A DNA stretch of 64,000 bases from an uncultured Planctomycetia bacterium (GTDB lineage Bacteria > Planctomycetota > Phycisphaerae > Phycisphaerales > SM1A02), in NCBI GenBank assembly GCA_937871505.1, contig CALMPF010000066.1:27497-91496 (forward strand), in the 5' to 3' direction. A model generated the notes under the pieces. It ran no database searches. It was not told the origin of the DNA and worked only from the letters and a program-made list of their open reading frames with translations. Every line of letters starts with the position of its first letter. Positions within the stretch are counted from its first letter, which is position 1. This document shows positions 34,683-44,731 of this stretch, one piece after another. Both the position numbers and the translations under genes were made by a program.

Positions 34683-37600
34683 ATGACTCCCAATCCACTC
34701 GATCCGGCCGAACCGGCTGAACCGGCTGACTGGGCCAACCCGGCTGAACCCTCCGAGAGTGCCGATCGGTCCGGCCCTGCCGGGCCGGATCGGCTCCGCT
34801 CCGCGACCGATGGCGGCCGCGAGCTGCCCGGCGAGGGCCCGAGCGGGTCGGCCGGCGCCGGCGACCCGCCTCGAGACTCGGAACCGCGCCGCGCCGGGTC
34901 GGACCCGACGTCAAGGGTCGATCCGAGGAGCGGAGGGCTTCCGCGAGAGCGACCTTCCTCGTCCTTCGGAGTCGACCCCGCCCGCGCTGCTGGAGTCCCG
35001 GAGTCGGTCGGGCCCTACCGCATTCTCCGCGAACTCGGCCGGGGCGGGATGGGCGTGGTCTACCTCGGCGCGCGCGAGGACGTGCCGCTGCGCCGGATGG
35101 TCGCGATCAAGCTGGTTCATCGCGGCATGGCGGTCGGCGAGGTGCTCGAGCGCTTCGAACGCGAGCGCGAGGTCCTCGCGGCGCTGAACCACCCCAACAT
35201 CGCCAGGCTCCTCGACGTCGGTTCCTCCGCGGAGGGAGAGCCGTATCTGGTGATGGAGCACGTCGAAGGCGAGCCGATCGACGACTACTGCGATGCCCGC
35301 CGGCTCACGATCCCGGAGCGCCTGGCGCTCTTCCGGCAGGTCTGCGCCGCGGTGCAGCACGCCCATCAGAACCTGGTCGTGCATCGCGACATCAAGCCGC
35401 GGAACATCCTCGTCACGCCCGAGGGCGTGCCCAAGCTGCTCGACTTCGGCATCGCGAAGCTGATCAATCCCGCGCTTTCGTCGCGGCTCGATGCTCCGAC
35501 GGTCACCGGCCTGCGCCTGATGACGCCCGAGTACGCGTCGCCCGAGCAGGTGCGCGGGCTGGCGATCACGACCGCGAGCGACATCTACGCCCTCGGCGTG
35601 GTGCTCTTCGAGCTCCTCACCGGCCACCGCCCGTACAGGCTCGCGCGCCGCGCGTACCAGGAGGTCGAGCGGATCATCTGCGAAGAGGATCCGCAGCTCC
35701 CGAGCACCGCCATCAGCCGCGTGGAGCGGCTCGACGGCGAGGAGGCCGCGCCGACCGACGCGGCGCCGATCGAGGACGACGATTCGGTGATCACGCCGGA
35801 GAGCGTCAGCCGCCGGCGCCGCGAGCGCCCGCGCGGCCTGCGCCGGGTGCTCGAAGGCGACCTGGACAACATCGTCCTGATGGCGATGCGGAAGGAGCCG
35901 CAGCGGCGCTATCGATCGGCCGAGGCGCTCGCCGAGGACCTCGACCGGCACCTGCGCGGCATGCCGGTGATCGCCCGTCCCGACACGCTGGGCTATCGCG
36001 CCGCGAAGTTCGTCCGGCGCAACCGCGGCGCCGTCGCCGCAGCCGCGTGCGTCGTGCTCGCGCTGGCGCTCGGTCTCGCCGCGGCGCTCTGGCAGGCGCG
36101 GATCGCTGCGCAGGAGCGCGATCTGGCCGAGGCACGGCTTGTCCGGCTCCGCGCTCTCGCAGGGGCGCTGGTGACCGAGATCGCCCCGCAGGTCCGCCGG
36201 ATCGAGGGGGCGACCGCTGCGAGGCGGACGATTCTCGAGAACGCGTCGCGCGTCCTTGAGGATCTCTCGGTCGAGGCCGCTCGCCATGCCGAAGTCGGTC
36301 CGGACTCCGCGGCGCGGCACATCGAGCTTGCCCAGGCGCTGCTTCAGCTCGGCGAGGTCGCCGGGGGCTATCGCAGCGACACCTTCGGCGAGATGGCGGC
36401 GGGGGAGGCGCTCGCGCAGCGCGCTGCGGAGGGCTTCGAGGCGGCGCTGGCCGTCGACCCGGGCAATGTCCCCGCGCAGCGCGGCCTGGCGCGGGCGCTC
36501 CGCAACCTCGCCGATGGACGCCGCGAGGCGGAGCGGCACGACGAGGCGCTGAGCCTGCTCCGCCGTTCGAACCAGGTCGCGGACGCGCTCGTTGCCGCCG
36601 ATCGATCCGATCCGAGGCTGCTGCTCGACAGGGCCGGACTGCGGCTCTCGCTCGGGGATGGCTGGCGGGCGAAGGCGCGCAGCCTCGAGGATCTCCGCCG
36701 GCTGCGCCACGGAGACTCGCCGTCCGACCCGGGCAGCGAGGCGGCACGCCTCGACCGCACGGCGCTCGATGCGGAACGGGCGGCGCTGGCGGCGTGGGAA
36801 GAGGCGCTCGCGGATCACGTCGAGCTCGCCCGGCACGGCGGCTCCGTCGCCGACGATCGGGAGGCGCGGCGCGAGCACGCGGTGGTGCTCCAGCGCCTCG
36901 CCGGAGCGACGCGGCGCGTCGACGCGGGCCAGTCGCTCCGCCGCCTCGCGGAGGCGGCGGCGATCCTCGATGCCCTCCAGCGCGGCGACGATCGCGACAG
37001 CTCGGTGCGGCTCCAGCGCGTGCTGCTGCGGACGGAGCTTGCGCGGACGCGCTGCGAGGCCGCGCCCGCTGCGGAGCCGCCGAGCGGCGCGGCGGACCAG
37101 CCTGGGTCGGCCGCCGGAGATGGTCCGGGCGCGACGCCCTCGCGGCAGTCGCTGCTCGATCAGGCGCTGGCCGACGCGGACCTCGCCGTCGCCGAAGCGT
37201 CGAGGATGGTCGCGGCGGATCCGGACAACACCCGCGCCGTCGTGGCGCGGATCGCCGCCCGCGAGGCGCGCCTGCTGACGCTCGAGCTGCGCGGAGAGGC
37301 CGCGGAGCGGACGGCGGAGTACGAGCGGCTGATCGAGGATCTCCCCCTGACGCGGCGCCCCGCGCTGATTGCGCGGACCGCCCGGCTGCATGGAATCCAA
37401 CGGAGAGTCGAGGGACACCCGGCGCAGGCGGTCGCGCTGCTGCTGCTGGCGGTCCGGGCCGCAGATCGAGCCGCGATCCGCGATGCCACCGCCCCCGACG
37501 CCCCCCCCGGCGCCCAGCTCGCCGTCGATGCCGCGCTCGCGCGACTTGCCCTCGCCGAAGCGCTGCTGGACGCGGGGCGCGGCACGGAGGCGCGCGTCGA

Positions 37601-37763
37601 GGTCGCGACCGCCATCGAGGCGCTTCGCGACGAAGGGCGGGCAGCGGCGGCCTCCACCCCGCCTGGCGCAGCGCCTTCCGCCGCATTCGACCGCGCCGCG
37701 CGGATCGCGGAAGCCGAGGCGCTTCTGGCGCGCATCGACGCAACCCGCATCGACGGGCGGTAG
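34683..37763 (+). CDS. Membrane Ser/Thr protein kinase with C-terminal helical repeat region
   Basis: The 1026-residue protein has a disordered Pro/Glu-rich N-terminus (1-110), then a Hanks-type kinase domain: YRILRELGRGGMGVVYLG (P-loop), MVAIKLVH with Lys143, HRDIKPRN with Asp236, DFGIAK with Asp254, and TPEYASPEQVRG in the activation segment. An acidic insert lies in the C-lobe. One transmembrane helix (about residues 447-470, AVAAAACVVLALALGLAAAL) leads to a roughly 550-residue Ala/Arg-rich helical region with TPR-like pairs, expected outside the cytoplasm. This design is common in planctomycetes. It could phosphorylate FHA-domain partners such as the sigma factor at 26470, which is inference only. 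ATG at 34683. Confidence 0.9.
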   Translation: MTPNPLDPAEPAEPADWANPAEPSESADRSGPAGPDRLRSATDGGRELPGEGPSGSAGAGDPPRDSEPRRAGSDPTSRVDPRSGGLPRERPSSSFGVDPARAAGVPESVGPYRILRELGRGGMGVVYLGAREDVPLRRMVAIKLVHRGMAVGEVLERFEREREVLAALNHPNIARLLDVGSSAEGEPYLVMEHVEGEPIDDYCDARRLTIPERLALFRQVCAAVQHAHQNLVVHRDIKPRNILVTPEGVPKLLDFGIAKLINPALSSRLDAPTVTGLRLMTPEYASPEQVRGLAITTASDIYALGVVLFELLTGHRPYRLARRAYQEVERIICEEDPQLPSTAISRVERLDGEEAAPTDAAPIEDDDSVITPESVSRRRRERPRGLRRVLEGDLDNIVLMAMRKEPQRRYRSAEALAEDLDRHLRGMPVIARPDTLGYRAAKFVRRNRGAVAAAACVVLALALGLAAALWQARIAAQERDLAEARLVRLRALAGALVTEIAPQVRRIEGATAARRTILENASRVLEDLSVEAARHAEVGPDSAARHIELAQALLQLGEVAGGYRSDTFGEMAAGEALAQRAAEGFEAALAVDPGNVPAQRGLARALRNLADGRREAERHDEALSLLRRSNQVADALVAADRSDPRLLLDRAGLRLSLGDGWRAKARSLEDLRRLRHGDSPSDPGSEAARLDRTALDAERAALAAWEEALADHVELARHGGSVADDREARREHAVVLQRLAGATRRVDAGQSLRRLAEAAAILDALQRGDDRDSSVRLQRVLLRTELARTRCEAAPAAEPPSGAADQPGSAAGDGPGATPSRQSLLDQALADADLAVAEASRMVAADPDNTRAVVARIAAREARLLTLELRGEAAERTAEYERLIEDLPLTRRPALIARTARLHGIQRRVEGHPAQAVALLLLAVRAADRAAIRDATAPDAPPGAQLAVDAALARLALAEALLDAGRGTEARVEVATAIEALRDEGRAAAASTPPGAAPSAAFDRAARIAEAEALLARIDATRIDGR

Positions 37764-37784
37764 CGTCGCCGGGGCGAAGGGAGT

Positions 37785-39494
37785 TCAGTTCATCTCGCCG
37801 AAGCGGGTCTCTCCGCGCCGCTGCGTCGTGCCGACGCGGACGCTGGCGTTGTTGATCACCACGCCTTCGACCTGGCCACCGCGCTCGACCCGACCCAGCA
37901 TGACGCCCACGATGTGGGTTCCTTCGGGAATGTGGTAGAGCAGGCGGAGGGTGTGGTTGCCGCTCTGCGGGAGGCTCGGTATCTCGGAGAGCGAACGGAT
38001 GCCCCGGACGGGATCGAGCATGATCTCGACGTCGGCGGCGCGCTCCCACATGAACCCGTACGGCGCATAGGCATTGCCGCTCTCGTCGATCAGGAGCGGC
38101 GCGGCGCTCGCGCCGGCGCGCTGGCGGAAGTCGAAGCGGTCGCCCCAGATGTCCACGCTCGACTTGCCGCGGCTGATGTCGAGCTTGACGACCTTGGTCC
38201 CCGGAGGCTCGAGCAGCCCGCGGATGCGCAGCGCCCGGCTCGGCATGCCAAGTCCGGAGTCGCGCGGAAAGATCGCGCGCCCCGAGGCGAGGAAGTCCTC
38301 GGAGATCTCCATCCCGCTGATCTGGTTCTTGCTCAGCGTCAGCGGGGCGATCGTCGCATCGATCATCACGTCCTCATCCTCGAGCGCCGGGGCGCTGGGG
38401 TCGTACTTGAACGCGAGCTGCCGTCCGCCGAGCCCGAGCTTCGCCGCCATCCAGTCGACATCGGAGGTCGGTCGCGGCACCGTCGGCAGGGCGTAGCGAA
38501 CGCCCTTGACCTGGACGAACTCCGGCTGCGTGCCGCCGAACGCGGCGGCGGGGAACATGAAGAGGATCGAGGTCGACTGGGCCCCGGGAATGCTCGACGC
38601 GTACGACGTCACGTCGTCGAAGGCCGACTCGACGGGCCCGCCCGGTTCGTTCTGGACCCATCGCACCGGATGGACGACGACCGGGTTGCCGCTGGGATCG
38701 CGGCCGATCAGGCGGACCTGCGAGGCGGTGACGATCAGCATCTCGCCCTGGTCGAATGCCGGGCGGTCGAAGTTGATCTGGACGCCGATCGCCCCGCGCA
38801 CGCCGCGGCCGAGCGACGCCGTCGGAGCGACCATCACCCGCTCGACCGAGGCCGCCGAGGGCACCATCGAAGACTTGCCCTGCCCCTCCCGGTATCCGTC
38901 GCGCCAGAGCGAGAGCGCCATCTCGTCGAGCCCCGGATAGCTCCGCCCAAGCGTCTGGCGCCCGACGATCGGCGTCAGCGCGCCGTCGCTCACGAACGCG
39001 TAGAACTCGCTGGTCCACGTGTGCAGCGGCGGATAGAGCCGGCCGACCAGCGTCGGCTGCCCGCTCGCCTGTGCGTCGCGGACCACGCCGCGGAAGCCCA
39101 TGATCTCGACGGAGCTCTGGAAGAACCCGATGCCGATGAGGCAGATGCCCATCGTGATCGCCCCCGCCGCCGCGCCGAAGAGCGACCCGAAGGTGTAGTT
39201 GACCCAGGTCGGGAGGTTCAGGTTCTCCGGCACCAGCTTGTCGGTCGCCGTCCTCAGCAGGAAGAGGGTCAGCGCGAAGCTGCCGAGCAGCGAGGTTCCC
39301 CACGCGTACTCGTCGAACCAGCCGCCGCGCAGCAGGAGCCGCACGGCGACCAGCTCCCACACTCCCAGGGCGACGGCGCCCGCGACGAGGACGCAGAGCA
39401 GGTGGAGCAGGGCGCTGAAGAAGCCCTGGTTGGCCCACCAATAGGCGATCAGCACGACGCCGGCGACGATGAGGATGTTGAAGAGGATGACCAT
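37785..39494 (-). CDS. CvpA-like membrane protein with large extracytoplasmic domain
   Basis: The 569-residue protein starts with four transmembrane helices (about residues 3-25, 28-52, 62-82, 105-130) in the arrangement of CvpA/colicin V production proteins (ILIVAGVVLIAYWWANQGFF, then a GSLFGAAAGAITMGI helix). The remaining roughly 430 residues are soluble and beta-rich and are not recognised. It is the last gene of a minus-strand group with the GspE-like and PilT-like genes, 75 bp after the former, so a role in the same envelope machine is possible. It is convergent with the kinase gene, 21 bp apart. Confidence 0.7.
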   Translation of the reverse strand: MVILFNILIVAGVVLIAYWWANQGFFSALLHLLCVLVAGAVALGVWELVAVRLLLRGGWFDEYAWGTSLLGSFALTLFLLRTATDKLVPENLNLPTWVNYTFGSLFGAAAGAITMGICLIGIGFFQSSVEIMGFRGVVRDAQASGQPTLVGRLYPPLHTWTSEFYAFVSDGALTPIVGRQTLGRSYPGLDEMALSLWRDGYREGQGKSSMVPSAASVERVMVAPTASLGRGVRGAIGVQINFDRPAFDQGEMLIVTASQVRLIGRDPSGNPVVVHPVRWVQNEPGGPVESAFDDVTSYASSIPGAQSTSILFMFPAAAFGGTQPEFVQVKGVRYALPTVPRPTSDVDWMAAKLGLGGRQLAFKYDPSAPALEDEDVMIDATIAPLTLSKNQISGMEISEDFLASGRAIFPRDSGLGMPSRALRIRGLLEPPGTKVVKLDISRGKSSVDIWGDRFDFRQRAGASAAPLLIDESGNAYAPYGFMWERAADVEIMLDPVRGIRSLSEIPSLPQSGNHTLRLLYHIPEGTHIVGVMLGRVERGGQVEGVVINNASVRVGTTQRRGETRFGEMN

Positions 39495-39569
39495 CGCGAT
39501 CGGTCTGCGGGGGCTGGGGAGCTTCTGGCCGGACTCAGGAGGGGAGCGTCAGGGCGATCTGCCCGGAGG

Positions 39570-41282
39570 TCAGCTTGCCTGCGCGGCGGCAGGCACGGGC
39601 GCCGCCTCGACGCGCGGGTTCAGGACGCGGGCGACCTCCTCGACGGTGGTCACCCCGTCGCGGACCTTCGCCAGCGCCGCCTCCTGGAGGTAGATCATCC
39701 GGTTGCGCCTGGCGACGGCGTAGGCCCCCCTGAAATCGCCAGCGGCGAGGAGGCGGCGGGACTCGTCGTCGATGGGCATCACCTCGAAGACGGCGGTCTG
39801 CCCGAAGTAGCCGATGCCGTTGCAGATCGGGCACTCGACGATCTTGTTCTTCTCCTGCACCTTGCCCCCTGCGCGGTAGAGCATGTGCTGCTTGCCCGCC
39901 GGGAGTCCCAGCTTCTTCGCCTGCTCCGGCGTCGGCTGGTATCCCTGGCGGCACTGGGGGCATACGACCCGCAGAAGTCGCTGGTTCATGATGACCTTCA
40001 GCGCTGCCGCCGCCTTGCGCGGGTCGCCGACGGCCTTGTTCCACTCCGACCACTGTGCGACGGCCGAGTCGCACTGCTGGGCGATGTAGAGCAGCGGCCC
40101 GCCGATCCCGGGGCCGGCCGCCACCTTCCCGGTGCCGGGGTCCTTCAGGTCGGCGACGAGGACGATGTCGGGATCGCGGCGGAGGATCGACTGAAGGCTG
40201 GTCGAGTAGTCGGCGGCGGGGTTGCTCGCGTCGAACGCCGAGTGGTCGACGCCGTCGAGCCGCAGCTCGACGGCGCGCTCGAGCGTCTTGATGTTCGCCG
40301 TGAAGGCATCGTGGCGGGAGAGCAGGGAGTACGAGGTCGTCGTGAGGCCGTGCCCCGACGGGGCGGCGAAGAGCACCACGCCGTGGCGTCCCGCCATGTC
40401 CAGCAGCGCCGCCAGCGGTTCCACCTGCGGCTGAAGCAGGCCGAGCTGGTCGAACGGACGGCTGACGCGCTTGGAACGTTCGATGTCGACGCGGAGCGAC
40501 TGACCGTTCGCGGTCCCCGAGACCGCGAGATCGAGCGCGGTGTCGCCGAAGCCGCTGCGCATCCGGACCTGTCCGACCTGCCGCCGCCGGCGATCTTCCA
40601 CGTCGAGGCCCGCAGCGCTCTTGAGGTAGTCGATCGCGGCGTTGGCCGTCTCCGCGGGCACGCTCTCGCGCTTGTAGCGGACGCCGTCGACGACCTGGCT
40701 GATGAGGTATCCCCCCTGGACCGGGAGCAGCTCGACGCGGTTCGCCCGGGCGCCGACCGCCGGCTCGAGCATCTGCTCGGTGAGCAGGTGAATCGGGAGC
40801 CTCGGATCATCGCGCGTGGGGATCGGCAGCGGCTTGCGATCCGGTCCGATGTAGGTCACGCGGGCATCGCGAATCGCCGCCTTGGCCCGGCGGGCCTCCA
40901 TCTTCGCCGAGAGGGCTCCTCCGGAGAACCGGAAGCGCCGCTCCTCGGGCACCGCCTTGTTGCGGATCTTCCAGTAGGCGAGGATCGGCGCCGCCAGCAG
41001 CAGCAGCGCCACGGGAAGGCCGAGCCAGAACCAGGGGATCGCGAGGACCGCGATGAGCGCCGCGGCGCCGCCTGCCATGTGGATGCCGTTCCACCGGTGG
41101 TAGTTCAGGTGGAAGTACCGCGCGTCCGGCTCGAGCCGGCTCGAGATCAGCCACGCCCACGGGATGAAGGCTGCGAGCACGAGGACCGCCTTGATCGGAT
41201 CGACGAGGATCGCGGCTTCGGCGGCGAGCAGGAGCGGGGAGGCCGGGAGTGCCGGGAGCGGCAGGTATGACTCTGGGATCAC
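39570..41282 (-). CDS. Membrane-anchored GspE/PilB-like protein with degenerate Walker A
   Basis: This 570-residue protein resembles secretion ATPases GspE/PilB: a central core VLFAAPSGHGLTTTSYSLL, an Asp-box-like IKTLERAVELRL, ILRRDPDIVLVADLKD, a tetracysteine zinc motif (VVCPQCRQGY, then ECPICNGIGYFGQTAVFE) and a C-terminal ALAKVRDGVTTVEEVARVL. Two features differ from active family members. The P-loop has Leu in place of the catalytic Lys (GHGLTTT versus GSGKSTT), and the Walker B is ADLKD instead of GEIRD; the His-box segment is also lost. Two or three transmembrane segments precede the core (about residues 15-45 and 68-95). It is probably a structural or regulatory relative rather than an ATPase. 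GTG start at 41282; PilT-like gene 16 bp upstream. Confidence 0.82.
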   Translation of the reverse strand: MIPESYLPLPALPASPLLLAAEAAILVDPIKAVLVLAAFIPWAWLISSRLEPDARYFHLNYHRWNGIHMAGGAAALIAVLAIPWFWLGLPVALLLLAAPILAYWKIRNKAVPEERRFRFSGGALSAKMEARRAKAAIRDARVTYIGPDRKPLPIPTRDDPRLPIHLLTEQMLEPAVGARANRVELLPVQGGYLISQVVDGVRYKRESVPAETANAAIDYLKSAAGLDVEDRRRRQVGQVRMRSGFGDTALDLAVSGTANGQSLRVDIERSKRVSRPFDQLGLLQPQVEPLAALLDMAGRHGVVLFAAPSGHGLTTTSYSLLSRHDAFTANIKTLERAVELRLDGVDHSAFDASNPAADYSTSLQSILRRDPDIVLVADLKDPGTGKVAAGPGIGGPLLYIAQQCDSAVAQWSEWNKAVGDPRKAAAALKVIMNQRLLRVVCPQCRQGYQPTPEQAKKLGLPAGKQHMLYRAGGKVQEKNKIVECPICNGIGYFGQTAVFEVMPIDDESRRLLAAGDFRGAYAVARRNRMIYLQEAALAKVRDGVTTVEEVARVLNPRVEAAPVPAAAQAS

Positions 41283-41298
41283 GGAGAGCTCGCGGGGT

Positions 41299-42414
41299 TC
41301 AGTTGATGCCCTTGAGGCGCATCTTGAGCTCCTCCGGCTTCGGAGTCGCCTGGATCGCCACGCTGACGTGAATGTACTCCTGTTCGACCAGCCTCACCAG
41401 CGAGCTGGTGAAGTCGACCATGCCCTCCTCGTGGCTGTTGCGGATCACGTCGAGCAGCTCGCCTTCGCGGGCCTCGAGGATCAGCTTCTGGACGCCGGGA
41501 GTGTTCAGCAGGATCTCCAGCGCCGGAATCCGCGCGATGTTCTCGTGCAGCGTCGGCAGGAGCTTCTGGTAGACGATCGCGCGGAGGTTGTACGCGAGGA
41601 GCTTGCGGATCTGGTCGCGCTCGCTCTCGGGGAAGAGGTCGTAGATGCGGCCGAAGGTCTGCCACGCGGAGGAGGCGTGGATGGTGCCGAAGACGAGGTG
41701 GCCGGTCTCGGCGGCGCGGATCGCCGCCTCGAACGTCTCATAGTCGCGCATCTCGCCGACGAGGACGACGTCGGGATTCTCGCGGACGAGCGCCCGCAGC
41801 GCCTCATTGAAGTTGACGCAGTCGATCCCGACCTCGCGCTGGTTGATCGTCGCCTTGTCGTCCCGGAAGATGTACTCGATCGGGTCCTCGATCGTGACGA
41901 TGTGGACGCGCTTGCGCTCGTTGATGTACTGGAGCATCGCCGCGATGGACGTGCTCTTGCCGCTTCCCGTGACGCCGGAGAAGAGGATCAGCCCCTGGGC
42001 GCTCATGGCGACCTCGCCGAGCGTCGGGGGAAGGTACAGCTCCTCGAAGCGCTTGATGTTGGAGGTGATCAGGCGCGCCGCGACCGAGGGCTTTCCGCGG
42101 GCCATGAAGAGGTTGACGCGGAAGCGGTTCGCCTCGTCGAAGTCGTAGGCGAAGTCGATCGACCCGTGCTTGCGGAAGTGGGTGTACTGGCCGCCGTCGA
42201 GGACGTCCTTGGCGATCTGGAACATCAGGTTCTCCGAGCAGATCTCCGTCTTGAGATCGCGCAGGGAGCCGCGGACGCGCAGCCGCGGAGGGAGGTCGAC
42301 CTTGATGATCAGGTCGCTCGCCCCGTGGGTGATGCAGGCTTCGAGGTATCGGTGCCAGGCCTTGAGGCCTTCGCCGTCGACGGTGCCCTTGTCGTGGTGC
42401 ACCGGATCGGCCAT
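41299..42414 (-). CDS. PilT/PilU-like type IV pilus retraction ATPase
   Basis: The 371-residue protein is a complete PilT-family ATPase: N-terminal PAS-like domain with ASDLIIKVDLPPRLRVRG, Walker A GVTGSGKSTSIAAMLQYIN, Asp box IVTIEDPIEYIF, Walker B ENPDVVLVGEMRDYET, His box AAETGHLVFGTIHA and the AIRA/PEL-like C-terminal helices (ALEILLNTPGVQKLI). All catalytic residues are present, in contrast to the next gene. PilT hydrolyses ATP to disassemble type IV pili in twitching motility; some relatives power other envelope machines. The ATG at 42414 is chosen because conserved sequence begins there; the frame is open further upstream. It heads a three-gene minus-strand group. Confidence 0.9.
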   Translation of the reverse strand: MADPVHHDKGTVDGEGLKAWHRYLEACITHGASDLIIKVDLPPRLRVRGSLRDLKTEICSENLMFQIAKDVLDGGQYTHFRKHGSIDFAYDFDEANRFRVNLFMARGKPSVAARLITSNIKRFEELYLPPTLGEVAMSAQGLILFSGVTGSGKSTSIAAMLQYINERKRVHIVTIEDPIEYIFRDDKATINQREVGIDCVNFNEALRALVRENPDVVLVGEMRDYETFEAAIRAAETGHLVFGTIHASSAWQTFGRIYDLFPESERDQIRKLLAYNLRAIVYQKLLPTLHENIARIPALEILLNTPGVQKLILEAREGELLDVIRNSHEEGMVDFTSSLVRLVEQEYIHVSVAIQATPKPEELKMRLKGIN

Positions 42415-42760
42415 GAGCTGGTTGAGCAAGGGGATCGCTCCAAAGGGGCGAAGAGGCGGCGGGGGCGGCCGGCGGCGGATCGGGGGGTCCGCAGGCGGAA
42501 CGCACGAGGGTATCAGGAGTCGCCGATCGGCGGGATTGCTCCGAGCCGAGCAGAGCGGAGCGCGGCGGGCGCGAACGGCCTTCCCGCGCCCGGGCCTCGG
42601 GCGCGCATCGGCCTCGCCTGTTCGTCGGCCGCGGCGGGGACGGTTCCATCGCCTCGGCCGCACCGCCGGAGCCGCCCGCCCTCCCGACGACGCGACGCCC
42701 GCCGCGCGGTGACGCGTCGGGAGACTTGACAAGGTCGCCCGGCACCGGCACCCTCTCTCG
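42415..42760 (+). other. 346-bp divergent gap between pilT-like gene and guaB
   Basis: The only notable content is a perfect TTGACA at 42726-42731 next to guaB. No gene is supported. Confidence 0.35.
42726..42754 (+). promoter_or_regulatory. guaB promoter with consensus -35, possibly leaderless
   Basis: TTGACA (42726-42731) is a perfect -35 hexamer. Seventeen bases later lies CACCCT (42749-42754), a weak -10. Transcription would begin at about the guaB ATG (42761), since only six bases separate them, so the mRNA would be leaderless. No Shine-Dalgarno sequence is seen. Confidence 0.45.
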
Positions 42761-44347
42761 ATGGAGCCCACGCTCGAACGCCGACAGGTGCGGGTCGACT
42801 CGTCCGAGACCGCTCCGGCCGCCTCGGCCGCCTCCGCCGCGCGTCGGCCGGAGGCGCCCGAGCCGGGGGTTGCGCGGATCGTGCGCGAGGGGATCACGTT
42901 CGACGACGTGCTCCTGATTCCCGCCTACAGCGAGGTCACTCCCGAGGCGGTGGACACCTCGACGCGGCTGACGCGGGGGATCGCGCTCAACATTCCGCTG
43001 GTCTCGGCGCCGATGGACACCGTGACCGAAGCGCGGCTCGCCCGCGCCCTCTCGCAGGAGGGGGGGATCGGGATCATCCACAAGAACCTCCCCGCCGAGG
43101 TGCAGGCGCGCGAGGTCGCCAAGGTCAAGCGCAGCGAGAACGGCGTGATCACCGATCCGGTGATCCTGAGTCCCTCGGACACGATCGATCGCGCCAAGGC
43201 GCTGATGGCGGAGCAGGGGGTCTCGGGCTTCCCGGTGACCGATGACGGCACCGCGCGGGGGAGGCTCGTGGGCATCCTCACGCGGCGCGACATGAAGTTC
43301 GTCGCCAACGGCCGCGCGGCGCGGGTGGGCGATGCGATGACGCACGAGCACCTGGTGACCGCGCCCGCGACCACGCTCGCCGAGGAGGCGGAGGCGACCC
43401 TCAACCGCGCCAAGGTCGAGAAGCTCCTCCTCGTCCACGCCGACGGCCGGCTCGCGGGGATGATCACGATGCGCGACATCGACAACTTCCGCCGCCACCC
43501 GCTCGCCTGCCGCGACGGGCGCGGGAGGCTGCGGGTCGGGGCTGCGGTCGGCGTCCATCAGCTCGACCGTGCCGAGAAGCTCATCGCCGCGGAAGTCGAC
43601 GTGCTCGTCGTCGACACCGCCCACGGCCACAGCCGCAACGTGGTCGAGACCGTCCGGGCGGTCAAGCAGCGCTTCGAGATCGAGGTCGTCGCCGGCAACG
43701 TCGCCACCGCCGAGGGCGCCCGAGCGCTGATCGACGCGGGTGCGGATGCGGTCAAGGTCGGGATCGGTCCCGGTTCGATCTGCACCACGCGGGTGGTCAC
43801 CGGCGTCGGCGTGCCGCAGATCACGGCGGTGATGGATGCGGTCTCGGCGTGCGAGGCGGCAGGGGTCCCGGTGATCGCCGACGGCGGCGTCCGGCAGAGC
43901 GGCGACATCGCCAAGGCGATCGCCGCCGGCGCCTCCTGCGTCATGCTCGGCGGGCTCTTCGCGGGACTCGACGAGAGCCCGGGCGAGATGGTCATCCATC
44001 GCGGCCGGCGGTTCAAGAGCTACCGCGGCATGGGATCGGAGGGGGCGATGAGCGCCGGCAGCGCCGACCGCTACGCCCAGGCAGGCGTGACCGATGCGCG
44101 CAAGTACGTCCCCGAGGGCGTCGAGGGACGCGTGCCCTACCGCGGCCCGCTGGCGGAGTTCGTCTACCAGATGGTCGGCGGCCTGCGCAGCGCCATGGGC
44201 TACTGCGGCTGCCGCACGATCGAAGAGCTGCGGGCGCGCCCGCGCTTCGTCAAGGTCTCGACCGCGAGCCTCGTCGAGAGCCACCCCCACGACATCCAGA
44301 TCACGAAGGAAGCCTCGAACTACTCGGTCGGCGAGTCCGGAGACTGA
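42761..44347 (+). CDS. guaB: Inosine-5'-monophosphate dehydrogenase
   Basis: GuaB oxidises IMP to XMP with NAD+, the committed step to GMP. The 528-residue protein has an about 35-residue Ala-rich leader, then [18 protein letters not shown], two CBS domains (about residues 128-245; [36 protein letters not shown]) and the TIM barrel with [25 protein letters not shown], the catalytic loop [11 protein letters not shown] with Cys341, [17 protein letters not shown], and the flap with [10 protein letters not shown]. The C-terminus YSVGESGD lacks extra domains. All active-site motifs are intact. Confidence 0.97.
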   Translation: MEPTLERRQVRVDSSETAPAASAASAARRPEAPEPGVARIVREGITFDDVLLIPAYSEVTPEAVDTSTRLTRGIALNIPLVSAPMDTVTEARLARALSQEGGIGIIHKNLPAEVQAREVAKVKRSENGVITDPVILSPSDTIDRAKALMAEQGVSGFPVTDDGTARGRLVGILTRRDMKFVANGRAARVGDAMTHEHLVTAPATTLAEEAEATLNRAKVEKLLLVHADGRLAGMITMRDIDNFRRHPLACRDGRGRLRVGAAVGVHQLDRAEKLIAAEVDVLVVDTAHGHSRNVVETVRAVKQRFEIEVVAGNVATAEGARALIDAGADAVKVGIGPGSICTTRVVTGVGVPQITAVMDAVSACEAAGVPVIADGGVRQSGDIAKAIAAGASCVMLGGLFAGLDESPGEMVIHRGRRFKSYRGMGSEGAMSAGSADRYAQAGVTDARKYVPEGVEGRVPYRGPLAEFVYQMVGGLRSAMGYCGCRTIEELRARPRFVKVSTASLVESHPHDIQITKEASNYSVGESGD

Positions 44348-44731
44348 GTCGCGGCGTCGCGCCGGATCACGGAGCGGCTCTTCCGGTTCCGGCGCGTCGA
44401 CGGCGTCGCGAAACCGCTCGAAGCGGCCCACGACTGCGCTGCGGAGTGCGAAGCCCCGAGACCGACGCCCTGGTCGGCCCTCGACCGGGGTCGTACGCTC
44501 TCCGGTGCAGGTGGTGCCCACCCCGGTCGATCGAGCGCTCCGGTCGGAGACCTCCTCCGGCGCCGCGCGCGGGCGCGTGCAGCCGGCCCGGCGCGACGCA
44601 GCGGGAGCGGCCCGCGAAGCTCTGAAGTGCGGCGGTCCCCGAAGCGCGATTCCCGCAGCGCCTGGCGAGACGACGCCCGGCTCGAGCGCGTCGATTCCCA
44701 GGCGTTCCCAGGTGAAGCGGGGGAGTGACGC
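44348..44731 (+). other. 384-bp gap with no recognised content
   Basis: No gene, repeat or structured element stands out, apart from the GGGGGAG ribosome-binding site at its end that supports the next start. Confidence 0.35.

Noticed and set aside
37914..41270. A 1118-codon open frame opposite the CvpA-like and GspE-like genes
   Set aside because: No domain or ribosome-binding site; the opposite strand carries recognisable families.
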